Assembly: GCA_964387865.1 (NCBI GenBank)
Contig: CAYLXC010000002.1
Location: 25,411 to 89,410 of the forward strand
DNA: 64,000 nt
Origin: CAYLXC01 sp964387865
GTDB lineage: Bacteria; Patescibacteriota; Microgenomatia; Daviesbacterales; UBA10151
Direction: 5' to 3'
The notes under the pieces are model-generated. The model searched no databases. It was not told the origin of the DNA and worked only from the letters and a program-made list of their open reading frames with translations. A program made the translations under genes and the position numbers. Shown here in pieces: positions 35,092 through 44,250 of the stretch (positions are counted from its first letter, which is position 1; every line of letters begins with the position of its first letter).

Positions 35092-37720
35092 TAAAATATT
35101 CCCAATTTTAATTTTGGCCATTTTCTTAATCTTTATTTACTGGAAGTGGTGGTTGCCCGGACCAAGGGTGGCTAATGATTTTTCGTTTACCTCCAATTCT
35201 TTACTTAAATCTTTAGCGGACTTTCCTTATGTATGGATGGAAAAAGCATCAGAGGGTTTAGGTGAATATACTATTTTTACTCTTTGGTCTTATCCTTTAA
35301 ATTTCATTTCCGGTGTTTTGGCAAATCTTGGTCTTGGTTTTGTTATACAAGAAAGGATTCTTTTTCTAATACCAATTTTACTATTTGGAGCATGGGGTAT
35401 TTGGAGGCTTTTTGGAAAAGTAAATGTATCAAGTTATGCAAAACTTGTTGCTACTTTATTTTATTTAGCCAACACCTATATTCTGCTTTTAATTGATGGA
35501 GGACAATTTAATGTTGCTTTGGCGTACTCCTTTTTTCCAATAAGCTTTGTAGCTGTGGAGCAATCGGTCAAGGGAGGTTTGAGGAGTAAAATTTTGGCAG
35601 GTTTGATAGTATTCGTATTAGGATTTTTTGATATTAGATTTATTTATATCTTGTTTTTTTTAAGTTTCTTGCGGTTCTTATACCAGCCAACGAATATCCT
35701 GAGTTGGATAAAAAGCGGGTTTTCTATTACCGTAATTTTGATGGGACTAAATGCTTATTGGCTTCTGCCTTACCTTAAGGTACCACTTTCTGAGACTACT
35801 TATGCTTTCTTAACAGAAACCTCTTCCATAAGTTTCACTAATTTGGGGCATGGAATTCTTCTTCTTGCGCCACATTGGCATAAGAATGTTTTTGGCCAAA
35901 TTACCCCTTTAAGATGGGAGTTTATGTTTATACCAATCTTAGTTTTTCTTGCTCCAATCTTAGGGAAAAGAAGTAATAAGATCGGTTTTTGGCTTTTGGT
36001 GGCCTTAATTTCTACTTTTTTAGTTAAGGGTACCTCTGAACCTTTTACTCAAGTTTATCTGTGGCTTTTTCACAACCTGCCAGGTTTTTCATTATTTCGA
36101 GACCCTAGCAAATTTTTCTTTTTAGTAACTCTGTCGTATAGCGTCTTAATGGCTATATCTTTGGATGTGATTATAAAAAAATTGGCTCATTGGTCAAAAA
36201 TTAAATTTTTATTCATATCATCAGTAATTTTTTATCTAATTTTTCTTGTTAGGCCAGTGTGGCTAGGGCAGATGACTGGAACATTTTCTCAGCCTCTTTT
36301 TGAGAAAGAATATTCTCAACTAGATCAAATTTTGGCACAAGATCAGAAATTTAGTCGCGTATTTTGGATGCCTACTATTGCACCTTTAACCCGGCAAATT
36401 TTAGAACATCCTTCTTTAGAAGCTGCCCGTTTAGTCGGCAAAAGGCCTTTTGCCGTTGGAACTGTCGGTACATATGAAACATTTAATTTTTTAAGAGAAG
36501 CTCCCTTTATGGGAGAAATTTTTGATGTGGCTGGTATAGGTTATATAGCATATCCCTATCTCGATAAAAGAAGAGATAATTTACACTCAGATAATATTAG
36601 ATATTATTATACTTTCTCAGATCAATTATCTAAACTTTCTTGGTTAGCAAAAGTAGATAATGTACCAATGCCTTTATGGAAAGTCAGCCAGCATCAAGGT
36701 AAGTTTTTTATTACCCCCAATGTATGGTGGATTATAGGATCAGACAGTATTTACAATGAGGCAACTAAAAGTGCTCAACTTAAACTTTTCAAGAACGCTT
36801 TAATATTTACTGAAGAACGTGCAGGATTAGGAAAGAGATTAGATGAATTACCACAGGCAAAAGTTGTCCTCAACCGTAAGACTTTGATTGATTTTGCCGC
36901 CAGCTTTATTGACCCATCAAGAATAATCTTTCCAGCAAGGAATCTTGGAGTTAGTCCTGATCAATCAGGGTGGTGGAAGAGGGAAGCTAAAGATTTGATA
37001 AGCTGGAGAGATTTCCTGCAAGCCGAATATGGCATAGATAATTTGGATTTTGATTTAGGTGGAGGTTGGGCTGTAGGAGAGGGAAATTTAAAATTAAAAG
37101 TTAAAAGTGAAAAATTAAAGCAAAAACAGGTTTTATTGGTTCGAACCCTTGAAAGTACTCGGAGCGGACAATTAAGTTTTTATCAAGATGATAAATTAAT
37201 TGGACAAATAAATACCAGAAAAGAAGGAAATAATGTTAGGTGGTTTGAGGTAGGCCAGCTGATCGAAGATGGCGAACTGATAATGAAATCAGAAGGTGAT
37301 ATTAATGTGGTTAATGCATTAGCTGTGTTAGATAAAAAGGAGTGGATTGTAATTCAAAATAAAGCAAAGGAAAAACAAAATAGAATTGCTAATTTTGATG
37401 AGAAGAATACTCAACAAGCTCTCCCAAGTGTGACATATCAGCAAATAAATTCTACTAAATATAGAGTCTCCATCAATAACTTGACTCAACCAAGTTTTAT
37501 TGTTTTTTCTCAAAGTTATGACAATGGCTGGAAAATGGATGGTGAAAAATCACTACCGGCTTATAGTCTGCTTAATGGATTTAGAATAGAGAAAGATGGT
37601 ACTTATGAGGTAAGGTTTGTACCTCAGAGCTGGGTTTATCCAGGTCTAATAATATCAGGGATCTCCTTTTTTGTTCTAATAGTTGTTTTAACTATGTCCA
37701 AAGTTAGAAGTAGGAGCTGA
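35081..37720 (+). CDS. AftD/YfhO-like GT-C membrane glycosyltransferase (879 aa)
   Basis: N-terminal GT-C core with about a dozen hydrophobic segments; first loop P-G-P-R-V-A-N-D-F-S; L-I-D-G-G-Q-F-N; and F-R-D-P-S-K-F-F-F aligned with the R-N-P-F-E-K loop of its two neighbours. The outer domain ends Q-P-S-F-I-V-F-S-Q-S-Y-D-N-G-W, the YfhO-type terminus, followed by a final helix. Near residue 670 a Lys-rich stretch (L-K-L-K-V-K-S-E-K-L-K) is encoded by an A-rich repeat that looks inserted. Its TGA stop forms the TG of the extended -10 of the next gene. Sugar and acceptor are unknown. Confidence 0.8.
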   Translation: MKNNKIFPILILAIFLIFIYWKWWLPGPRVANDFSFTSNSLLKSLADFPYVWMEKASEGLGEYTIFTLWSYPLNFISGVLANLGLGFVIQERILFLIPILLFGAWGIWRLFGKVNVSSYAKLVATLFYLANTYILLLIDGGQFNVALAYSFFPISFVAVEQSVKGGLRSKILAGLIVFVLGFFDIRFIYILFFLSFLRFLYQPTNILSWIKSGFSITVILMGLNAYWLLPYLKVPLSETTYAFLTETSSISFTNLGHGILLLAPHWHKNVFGQITPLRWEFMFIPILVFLAPILGKRSNKIGFWLLVALISTFLVKGTSEPFTQVYLWLFHNLPGFSLFRDPSKFFFLVTLSYSVLMAISLDVIIKKLAHWSKIKFLFISSVIFYLIFLVRPVWLGQMTGTFSQPLFEKEYSQLDQILAQDQKFSRVFWMPTIAPLTRQILEHPSLEAARLVGKRPFAVGTVGTYETFNFLREAPFMGEIFDVAGIGYIAYPYLDKRRDNLHSDNIRYYYTFSDQLSKLSWLAKVDNVPMPLWKVSQHQGKFFITPNVWWIIGSDSIYNEATKSAQLKLFKNALIFTEERAGLGKRLDELPQAKVVLNRKTLIDFAASFIDPSRIIFPARNLGVSPDQSGWWKREAKDLISWRDFLQAEYGIDNLDFDLGGGWAVGEGNLKLKVKSEKLKQKQVLLVRTLESTRSGQLSFYQDDKLIGQINTRKEGNNVRWFEVGQLIEDGELIMKSEGDINVVNALAVLDKKEWIVIQNKAKEKQNRIANFDEKNTQQALPSVTYQQINSTKYRVSINNLTQPSFIVFSQSYDNGWKMDGEKSLPAYSLLNGFRIEKDGTYEVRFVPQSWVYPGLIISGISFFVLIVVLTMSKVRSRS
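37085..37120 (+). repeat. A-rich repeat inserted in frame (AAATTAAAAGTTAAAAGT type)
   Basis: A run built of AAATTAAA/AAGTTAAA units inside the 35081 gene, coding for Leu-Lys-rich residues between otherwise normal sequence. A similar run occurs at 44385 and a related intergenic one near 53641. Confidence 0.5.
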
Positions 37721-37726
37721 TATAAT
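37718..37726 (+). promoter_or_regulatory. Extended -10 promoter (TGATATAAT) six bases before the 37733 start codon
   Basis: A perfect TGnTATAAT whose TGA is also the stop codon of the preceding gene. The ATG follows after exactly six bases, predicting a leaderless transcript. It would give this gene its own promoter inside the operon. Confidence 0.55.
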
Positions 37727-37732
37727 GAAATC

Positions 37733-40700
37733 ATGCTTAAATCTGGTGTTCTATTTTTACTTATTGCCTTAGTTTTAGTCACAATTTGGTTTAGACAGGG
37801 ATTAATCTTTGGTGGAGCAGAGGTAGGCATACTTACCTATAATCCTAAAAGGTTTTTGGAGATACAACAGTACATTTGGTGGGGTGCTGTAGCCCCTGGG
37901 ATGCTTGTTCCTCACTTTACTACTGGTGTTCCCCTTTACCTTGTATTGTCTCTAATACAAGGTATATTTTCTCTGGTGATTTTACAAGCTGGAATTTTTT
38001 TCTGCTTACTCTTTCTGATGGGTTACGGAATGTATCTTTTCTCTCTTGCCATATTTGGTACAGATAAGAAACTTTATGCCCTACTGGCTGGAATTTTTTA
38101 CATGTTTAATTCCTATACAGTAGTTGAGATCTGGCACCGCTTTTTATATACCGGTTTTTTCCTTGCTGCCTTTCTGCCTTTCTTTGCTCTTTTTTGGAAG
38201 AAGTGGATAAATAAGGGTCAATTCTTATTTTTAGTTCTTTTTCTGCTGACTAGTTTAATCTCTTCTTACATGTTTGGAAATTTAGCGTCTATCTTGACTG
38301 TGTGGTTACTGATACTGCTTATTACTATTTCTGATGCAATTTTTCCTTTAAGAAAAAATGAACTAATTAAAATAGGTTTGAGATTCTTTTTAGGAGTTTT
38401 TTTCTGGTTGGTTACTAATGTTTGGTGGTTAATTCCTGTTTTAGGAGTTTCAACAGGTTTACTACCTGAGCAACATTCCAGCGAAGACAACATCAATACT
38501 TTAATAAATATAGGCAAACAAACAATACTTCCCTTTACGCTTCAGTTTGCTAACCCTTTCTATCTTTTTTACACTGCTGAGCTGGGACAAATTTACAACA
38601 GTTTATTTTTTAAAATTCTTCCTTGGATTCCAACTATAATTATTTTTAGTGGTCTTTTAGCTGCCTTTAAACAAAAAAATTTGGCCAAATTTTCACTGAT
38701 TTATCTTTTAGTAATAATATTTTCCAAGGGGCCCACTTCACCTTTTGGTTACCCTTATATATGGAGTTTTATGAACATTTATGCCTTAGGAGTGATAAGG
38801 AATCCCTTTGAGAAATTAGGAATTTTGTTACCCTTTTTTGGCAGTATTCTTTTTGTAGTAGGAGTGACTTTGGTTTACTCTTGGGGTATTAAAAAAATTG
38901 GATTATTAGGTTCCAGATTTTTAATTGCTGTAAGTTTATTATCCATATTAGTTTATGCTTGGCCTATGTTTACAGGTAAGGTGATTAGTAAACCCTTGGA
39001 GCCGTTACAAGTTAGTATCCCGTCTTATTACAAACAAGCAGATGATTTTCTTAAAAATCAGATAGAAAAAGAAGGCAATATCTTGCACTTACCTTTTTCA
39101 GGAAGAGATGTAGTTACCTACAATTGGCAAAATGGTTACCATGGAGTTGATATAAATCAAATTTTATTTAGCTCTTCGCCTTCCATATCCAGAAACATGG
39201 GGCTTAAAAGAGTAGATGATACTTTAAAAAGCCTGACTTTAGTATTTAGTAACCCCCTTTCAAAAAAAGAGGATTTAGTCATAAGACTTTTACAAGATCT
39301 GAATGTTAAATTTATAGTACTCCATAAAGAGGTAAAATGGACAGATATATCTACTTATGGCAAAGATATTAGGTTGATTAATCCTCAAGAAATCGAAGCG
39401 ACTTTAAACGGTTATGACTTTTTAGAGAGACAAATAAGTTTTGGAGATTTAATTATTTATAAGCTGAAAGATAATTCTTTTAAAGGCAAAATTGCCTTCT
39501 CTGAGACTGCCAGCTTAGTTTATCCGGGAGAAAGTAGTTATCTGCAAATAAATACATTTACTGATAAAGACAATATAATTACAACTCAAAGTAATAATCT
39601 TTCTGAACAAACTTTATCAAAAATTAAAGATATTTTTCTCTTTCCAGAAAGTAGCCTAAATTATTCGGTAGCTTCTGAGAGCGCCATAATAGATTTGATA
39701 AACAATCATGATTCCTTGATAAATCAGTTAACCTTTATGAAAAATTATTTTTCCCAAACAGGGCTATTGATGAGTGAGGAGTTAACAGAAAAGATTTTAA
39801 AAGCAACCGAAAAATTACTTAAAATTTCTAACTCAGGATTGATATCATTTGAGACTTATGAGAATTCACTGAATGATATATTTAAAAATAATTTTAAAGA
39901 TATAAGTCTATTAAAACTATTTAAGTCCCAAATAATTAATACTTTTTATCTGCATTCGTATATTCTAGAAAAATCGAGTAAAGGGCATTCTGCGAGGAAA
40001 ATTTTAATGGAGGGTTTAAAGGAGAATGATTTGTTACCCCTTTACTTACAATCCAATATTATATCTGAGGAGGAAATAAATAAGAGAATAGCTCGATTTA
40101 AAGTTCCGTTCAAATCAAAGTATGAAATTTTAATAGTTCCTCCTAGGATTGCAGATTTATACGCTGATTTTTTACCTAAATTAGATGTTCGAGTAAATGA
40201 TAACACTTTAGAAACTAAAGGTAAACTGGATAAAAATATTATTTCATTTGGAGAGTTTGATTTTGATGAAAATACATATGAAATAAGTTACAATTCACTC
40301 CTTTCATTTAATTTATTACCTTCCATTGATAAAATCTTAAAGATGGGAAATGTAGAGCTTAAGGAAGGTAGTGTACATCTAATCTCTGGCGAGCAAGAGA
40401 TAGCTTATTTAGAAGCTCCTTTGAGGGGAGTTAGTGGCAATGATGTCTACAATATTACCTTTGATGTGTTATTTGAGATGGGAAATGAGTTTTATATAGA
40501 AATAATGCAAGAGAGTGAAGACTTCGATAACCAAAAGGAATATCAAACAATTCAATCAAATGAATGTTTTGTGCATACTTGTTATCCCATAAAATTAGAT
40601 CCTAGTAAAAGTGGTTGGCAAAAATATTCTCTTTTGACATCGCCTCTAAATCCTATCAGTCAAAGAGCAAATTTTAGAATTATAGTATTTTCCAAATTTG

Positions 40701-41158
40701 AAAATTCTCAAAAAATCCATGGAGATATTTTCATTAAAAACTTACAAGTAAACAAAGTCTTTGATGGAGAAGTCGTTTTAAGAAAGAAAGTATCGAAAAG
40801 CTTAGGAAATTCCTCAGGCGAGCTAATTACCATAAATCATCAAACACCAATATCTTATTTTGGGAAAATTAAATTAAATCAACCTTCATTTCTTCTGTTT
40901 AAAGAGACCTTTCACCCTGGATGGAGTTTAACACTTACCCAAGGTGATAACCTTTATAAGATAGATAAACACTTTATGGGCAATCTATATGCTAACTCTT
41001 ATTTTATAGAAAAAGTAGGAGAGTATGATTTTAAACTTGAATTTGAACCGCAAAAGGGGGTAGTGAGGGGACTTTTGATAACACTGTTAGGATGGGTTAT
41101 CGTACTTATGATTTTTATTTGGTCACAATTCAGAGGGAGAAAGTATGAAAGAGACTAA
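37733..41158 (+). CDS. Giant AftD/YfhO-like GT-C membrane glycosyltransferase (1141 aa)
   Basis: Same build as the protein at 31115: W-F-R-Q-G-L-I-F near residue 20 (W-F-R-H-G-N-I-M there), the acidic first loop G-A-E-V-G-I-L-T-Y, E-I-W-H-R-F-L (N-I-W-N-R-F-L there) and R-N-P-F-E-K-L-G. Roughly a dozen membrane segments are followed by a large outer region with a helical part and a beta-rich part, ending S-F-L-L-F-K-E-T-F-H-P-G-W and one last helix. The two are clear paralogues from an old duplication. Its own extended -10 promoter lies just upstream. It probably transfers a sugar from polyprenyl phosphate outside the membrane; substrate unknown. Confidence 0.8.
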   Translation: MLKSGVLFLLIALVLVTIWFRQGLIFGGAEVGILTYNPKRFLEIQQYIWWGAVAPGMLVPHFTTGVPLYLVLSLIQGIFSLVILQAGIFFCLLFLMGYGMYLFSLAIFGTDKKLYALLAGIFYMFNSYTVVEIWHRFLYTGFFLAAFLPFFALFWKKWINKGQFLFLVLFLLTSLISSYMFGNLASILTVWLLILLITISDAIFPLRKNELIKIGLRFFLGVFFWLVTNVWWLIPVLGVSTGLLPEQHSSEDNINTLINIGKQTILPFTLQFANPFYLFYTAELGQIYNSLFFKILPWIPTIIIFSGLLAAFKQKNLAKFSLIYLLVIIFSKGPTSPFGYPYIWSFMNIYALGVIRNPFEKLGILLPFFGSILFVVGVTLVYSWGIKKIGLLGSRFLIAVSLLSILVYAWPMFTGKVISKPLEPLQVSIPSYYKQADDFLKNQIEKEGNILHLPFSGRDVVTYNWQNGYHGVDINQILFSSSPSISRNMGLKRVDDTLKSLTLVFSNPLSKKEDLVIRLLQDLNVKFIVLHKEVKWTDISTYGKDIRLINPQEIEATLNGYDFLERQISFGDLIIYKLKDNSFKGKIAFSETASLVYPGESSYLQINTFTDKDNIITTQSNNLSEQTLSKIKDIFLFPESSLNYSVASESAIIDLINNHDSLINQLTFMKNYFSQTGLLMSEELTEKILKATEKLLKISNSGLISFETYENSLNDIFKNNFKDISLLKLFKSQIINTFYLHSYILEKSSKGHSARKILMEGLKENDLLPLYLQSNIISEEEINKRIARFKVPFKSKYEILIVPPRIADLYADFLPKLDVRVNDNTLETKGKLDKNIISFGEFDFDENTYEISYNSLLSFNLLPSIDKILKMGNVELKEGSVHLISGEQEIAYLEAPLRGVSGNDVYNITFDVLFEMGNEFYIEIMQESEDFDNQKEYQTIQSNECFVHTCYPIKLDPSKSGWQKYSLLTSPLNPISQRANFRIIVFSKFENSQKIHGDIFIKNLQVNKVFDGEVVLRKKVSKSLGNSSGELITINHQTPISYFGKIKLNQPSFLLFKETFHPGWSLTLTQGDNLYKIDKHFMGNLYANSYFIEKVGEYDFKLEFEPQKGVVRGLLITLLGWVIVLMIFIWSQFRGRKYERD

Positions 41159-41486
41159 AAAGATTTTTATTGCTCTAGTTTTGGTAATAATACTTACCAT
41201 TATATTTACTATTTTAGACTCTGGGCTACGTATCAAGCAATTGAACTTACTAATTCAACCATTAATTTTTGCCCTCGTAGCTACAATTAGCTTTCTTTTT
41301 GGATCATACAGAAAATTGCTTTTATTTTTTTCCGCCAATTTACTATCTTTAATGATTATTACTTACCTATTTAACCTACTTGATGCTGCTAATTGGGTAG
41401 GAAGTTTGGGTTTTGGCATACTAATTATTGTTTTTTGTTCCTACATTCCAGTATTAATTAAAAGGGATCATATTGAAAAATTTTAA
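41145..41486 (+). CDS. Small membrane protein of unknown function (113 aa)
   Basis: Four likely hydrophobic segments, a basic start M-K-E-T-K-K and the end L-I-K-R-D-H-I-E-K-F. A good ribosome site (GAGGGAGAAAG) precedes the ATG, which overlaps the giant GT-C gene by 14 bases. Size, layout and position mirror the small protein at 34596 after the paralogous giant gene, though sequence similarity is slight. No family recognised; accessory subunit of the GT-C enzyme is a guess. Confidence 0.65.
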   Translation: MKETKKIFIALVLVIILTIIFTILDSGLRIKQLNLLIQPLIFALVATISFLFGSYRKLLLFFSANLLSLMIITYLFNLLDAANWVGSLGFGILIIVFCSYIPVLIKRDHIEKF

Positions 41487-42750
41487 ATTTATGTTTAATT
41501 CTATTTTTAAGACTGCAACCTTTCGACAATCTCAGATTACCATTTTTGGAACACTTATAAATGGCACTTTAGGAGCACTTTTTTATATCCTGTTGGCACG
41601 CTTCTTAGGTCCTTCGGATTTTGGACTTATTACAATTGCCCTTACAACAATGGTTTTAATTGCGGATATTGCGGATATTGGAACTAATACCGGTTTGGTC
41701 CGCTTTGTATCTTCAAATTTGGAAAGAAATAAAGAAAAAGCCTACAGGTTTTTAAAATTAAGTTTGGAAATTAAACTCATTGCTTGGGCAATATCTTTTT
41801 TGACCTTTTTTTTATTAGTGCCTTTTTTGGCAACGAACATCTTTCATAAGGAGCAGTTAATTTTTCCCTTAAGACTGGTTACTTTTGGAGTAGGAGGAGC
41901 GCTTCTTTTTACATTTGCAACATCCTCCCTGCAAGCTTATCAAAGATATTTTACCTGGAGCTTAATAAATATCCTAACCAATTGCTTAAGACTCCTGTTA
42001 ATATTAGCTTTAGGTTATTACACGATTCTTAATGTAGAAAACAGCCTATTTGTTTATATAGTTTTGCCCTTTTTCGGTTTTTTTGTGACGCTTTTTATTC
42101 TTCCTTCAGGAAAAATACTGCAGAGTAAAAATGAATTCAGTTTAGCTAAAGAACTTTTTAAATATAATATCCCAGTTGCTATATTTACAATGATCGCTGC
42201 TTTTTCTGCAAGGTTGGATACTTATTTAATTGCCACTTTACTTTCTATCAGAGAGGTTGGAATATATGGAGCTGCAAATCAACTAGTACAGTTTATGCCA
42301 CAACTTGTTTCTGCATTGGGTTTGGTTTCCTCACCAAAATTTGCATCTTTTGCAAATAACCGGCAAATGTTAATTTACTTTAGGAAATTCCAGTTTCTTG
42401 TTTCAGGACTTTGTGTACTAGGAATATTAACAATTCCTATCTCAGTTTATCTTATTCCGATACTTTTTGGCCCACAATATCAGGAGGCAGTTGTACCGTT
42501 TATCTTTTTATTTCTTGGGATGCTTATTTTCCTTTTCTCCATACCGGTACATCACAGTGTGATTTTTTATTTTGGCAGGCCTGATGTTTTTATATGGGTG
42601 TCCATAGGTCACTTATTAATAATCGGAGGATTAGGATATTTTATGATTTCCAGTTTTGGACTAGTTGGTGCATCAACAACAGTTTTAGTTGGAACAGTTT
42701 TTAACTTCCTAATTCCTTTTGGCTGGTTATTATATAAGTTAAGGAAATAA
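41473..42750 (+). CDS. wzx: Wzx-type polysaccharide flippase (MOP superfamily)
   Basis: Protein of 425 residues, or 419 from the ATG at 41491, with 12 or more hydrophobic segments. Family marks include Q-I-T-I-F-G-T-L-I-N-G-T-L-G near the start, L-L-A-R-F-L-G-P-S-D-F-G-L, and the repeated R-E-V-G-I-Y-G-A-A-N-Q at the start of the second half, typical of polysaccharide transporter (PST/Wzx) proteins. It should flip polyprenyl-linked oligosaccharides from the inner to the outer face. The TTG at 41473 overlaps the upstream gene by 14 bases. Its presence, with a Wzy-like protein at 54227, points to a Wzx/Wzy-type pathway. Confidence 0.85.
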   Translation: MKNFKFMFNSIFKTATFRQSQITIFGTLINGTLGALFYILLARFLGPSDFGLITIALTTMVLIADIADIGTNTGLVRFVSSNLERNKEKAYRFLKLSLEIKLIAWAISFLTFFLLVPFLATNIFHKEQLIFPLRLVTFGVGGALLFTFATSSLQAYQRYFTWSLINILTNCLRLLLILALGYYTILNVENSLFVYIVLPFFGFFVTLFILPSGKILQSKNEFSLAKELFKYNIPVAIFTMIAAFSARLDTYLIATLLSIREVGIYGAANQLVQFMPQLVSALGLVSSPKFASFANNRQMLIYFRKFQFLVSGLCVLGILTIPISVYLIPILFGPQYQEAVVPFIFLFLGMLIFLFSIPVHHSVIFYFGRPDVFIWVSIGHLLIIGGLGYFMISSFGLVGASTTVLVGTVFNFLIPFGWLLYKLRK

Positions 42751-42758
42751 TATTTTCC

Positions 42759-43562
42759 ATGAAAAAAACAATCTGGGTAAATACTATAGTTAATAATGAA
42801 GAAAATTTTATCTATTTTGCAATTATGAGTATTGTGAATCATGTAGATAAAGTTTTAGTTTGGGACAGCGGATCTGAAGACAAAACTGTAGAAGTAATAA
42901 AAGAGATTGAAAAAATTAAGGGTGAGAAAATTTTATTTAAAGAGGTGGGGAAAGTAAATGAGATTGAATTTACAAAGATGAGACAGAAAATGCTTAACGA
43001 ATCCGATAGTGACTGGATTTTAATTTTGGATGGTGATGAAATCTGGTGGGAGGAATCAATAAAAAGGTTGAGAAAGACCATAGATAATAAGGGTGATCGG
43101 ATTGACGGTATTTATGTGCCTATGATTTTGCCGGTAGGGGATATATATCATATCCAAGAAGAAAAAGCAGGTAAGTATCAAATTCATGGAAAGATTGGAA
43201 ACATAAGTTTAAAAGCAATAAATAAGAAAATTCCTGGATTACATGTTGAATCACCATATGGAAAGGAGGGGTATATTGATGAAAATAATATTCCAGTTCA
43301 AGAAAGAGAAAATCTACTTTTTTTGGATGCACCCCTTTTACATATGACTCATTTAAAAAGATCAAGTGTAAGAAGACGGTTTGAAAAATTTAAGATTGAG
43401 TTAGGAAAGGAAGTACCCAAAAATTTTGCATTTCCTGAAGTTTTTTACAGAAAATATCCTTCCATAATCCCCTCCCCTTGGAAGAGATTACAGGGTGTTG
43501 AACTATTTAAAGCAAAACTATTAACACCAATAAGAAAGCTTAAAAGGAGTTTATATGGGTAA
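42759..43562 (+). CDS. GT2-like glycosyltransferase (WaaE/SunS-type GT-A)
   Basis: Protein of 267 residues starting I-W-V-N-T-I-V-N-N-E-E-N, with V-W-D-S-G-S-E-D-K-T and the metal site L-I-L-D-G-D-E-I-W-W. The D-G-D-E form and the short nucleotide-binding half match the WaaE-like GT2 subgroup. The C-terminal part is basic and soluble (R-R-R-F-E-K-F-K, I-R-K-L-K-R-S). It adds one sugar to the glycan; donor unknown. Its end overlaps the next methyltransferase gene by eight bases. Confidence 0.78.
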   Translation: MKKTIWVNTIVNNEENFIYFAIMSIVNHVDKVLVWDSGSEDKTVEVIKEIEKIKGEKILFKEVGKVNEIEFTKMRQKMLNESDSDWILILDGDEIWWEESIKRLRKTIDNKGDRIDGIYVPMILPVGDIYHIQEEKAGKYQIHGKIGNISLKAINKKIPGLHVESPYGKEGYIDENNIPVQERENLLFLDAPLLHMTHLKRSSVRRRFEKFKIELGKEVPKNFAFPEVFYRKYPSIIPSPWKRLQGVELFKAKLLTPIRKLKRSLYG

Positions 43563-44250
43563 ATTTTCAGGATTTGAAACTTTGGAATCTATGAGTCAAG
43601 CAGTCTGGTATAACAAGTGGACTGTTAAAAAATTTGCACCATTTTTAAATGGAGATATTCTTGAAGTAGGTTGTGGTATCGGCAATTTCACAAATGCTCT
43701 CACAAAATTCGGAAATGTTTGGGCTATAGATGTAAAGAAGAATTATATTAAACAAACAAAAAAAATAATTCTAGATAGTACAGAGGTAGGATTTGGAGAT
43801 ATTGAGAATGGTAAATACTTTTTTGATAAAAGAGCTTTCGATTGTATAGTTTGCTTAAATGTTTTAGAGCACATAAATTATGATACCAAAGCTTTAGTCA
43901 ATATGTACAAGCTTTTAGCCACTAGTGGTGTTCTTATTATACTTGTTCCTTCTCATAACTTTTTATTTGGTGAGATTGATAAATCAATTGGACACATCAG
44001 GCGTTATGAAAAAGATAGCCTTTTGAAAATACTTGAAAGCATTGGTTTTAAGATAAAATTTGTTCGAATTCTAAATTTTTTGGGTGCAATTGGCTGGTAT
44101 GTTTGGGGTAAAATACTAAAGGATAAAAAAATAGATTTAGTTAGTATAAATTTATTTAACTTAGTAGCACCATTCATACTAAGTATGGAAAACTTAATTG
44201 AACCTCCAGTTGGCACATCTATTTTAATTATTGCAGAAAAAATTAAATGA
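43555..44250 (+). CDS. Class I SAM-dependent methyltransferase
   Basis: Methyltransferase of 231 residues: I-L-E-V-G-C-G-I-G near residues 35-43, A-I-D-V-K after strand 2, L-N-V-L-E-H-I as motif II, and L-V-P-S-H-N-F-L-F followed by G-H-I-R-R-Y, very like the methyltransferase at 11717 (L-V-P-A-H-P and Q-H-F-R-R-Y). The C-terminal part is hydrophobic and may contact membrane lipid. Position between two GT2 genes, with four- and eight-base overlaps, indicates modification of a lipid-linked sugar. Substrate unknown. Confidence 0.8.
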   Translation: MGKFSGFETLESMSQAVWYNKWTVKKFAPFLNGDILEVGCGIGNFTNALTKFGNVWAIDVKKNYIKQTKKIILDSTEVGFGDIENGKYFFDKRAFDCIVCLNVLEHINYDTKALVNMYKLLATSGVLIILVPSHNFLFGEIDKSIGHIRRYEKDSLLKILESIGFKIKFVRILNFLGAIGWYVWGKILKDKKIDLVSINLFNLVAPFILSMENLIEPPVGTSILIIAEKIK

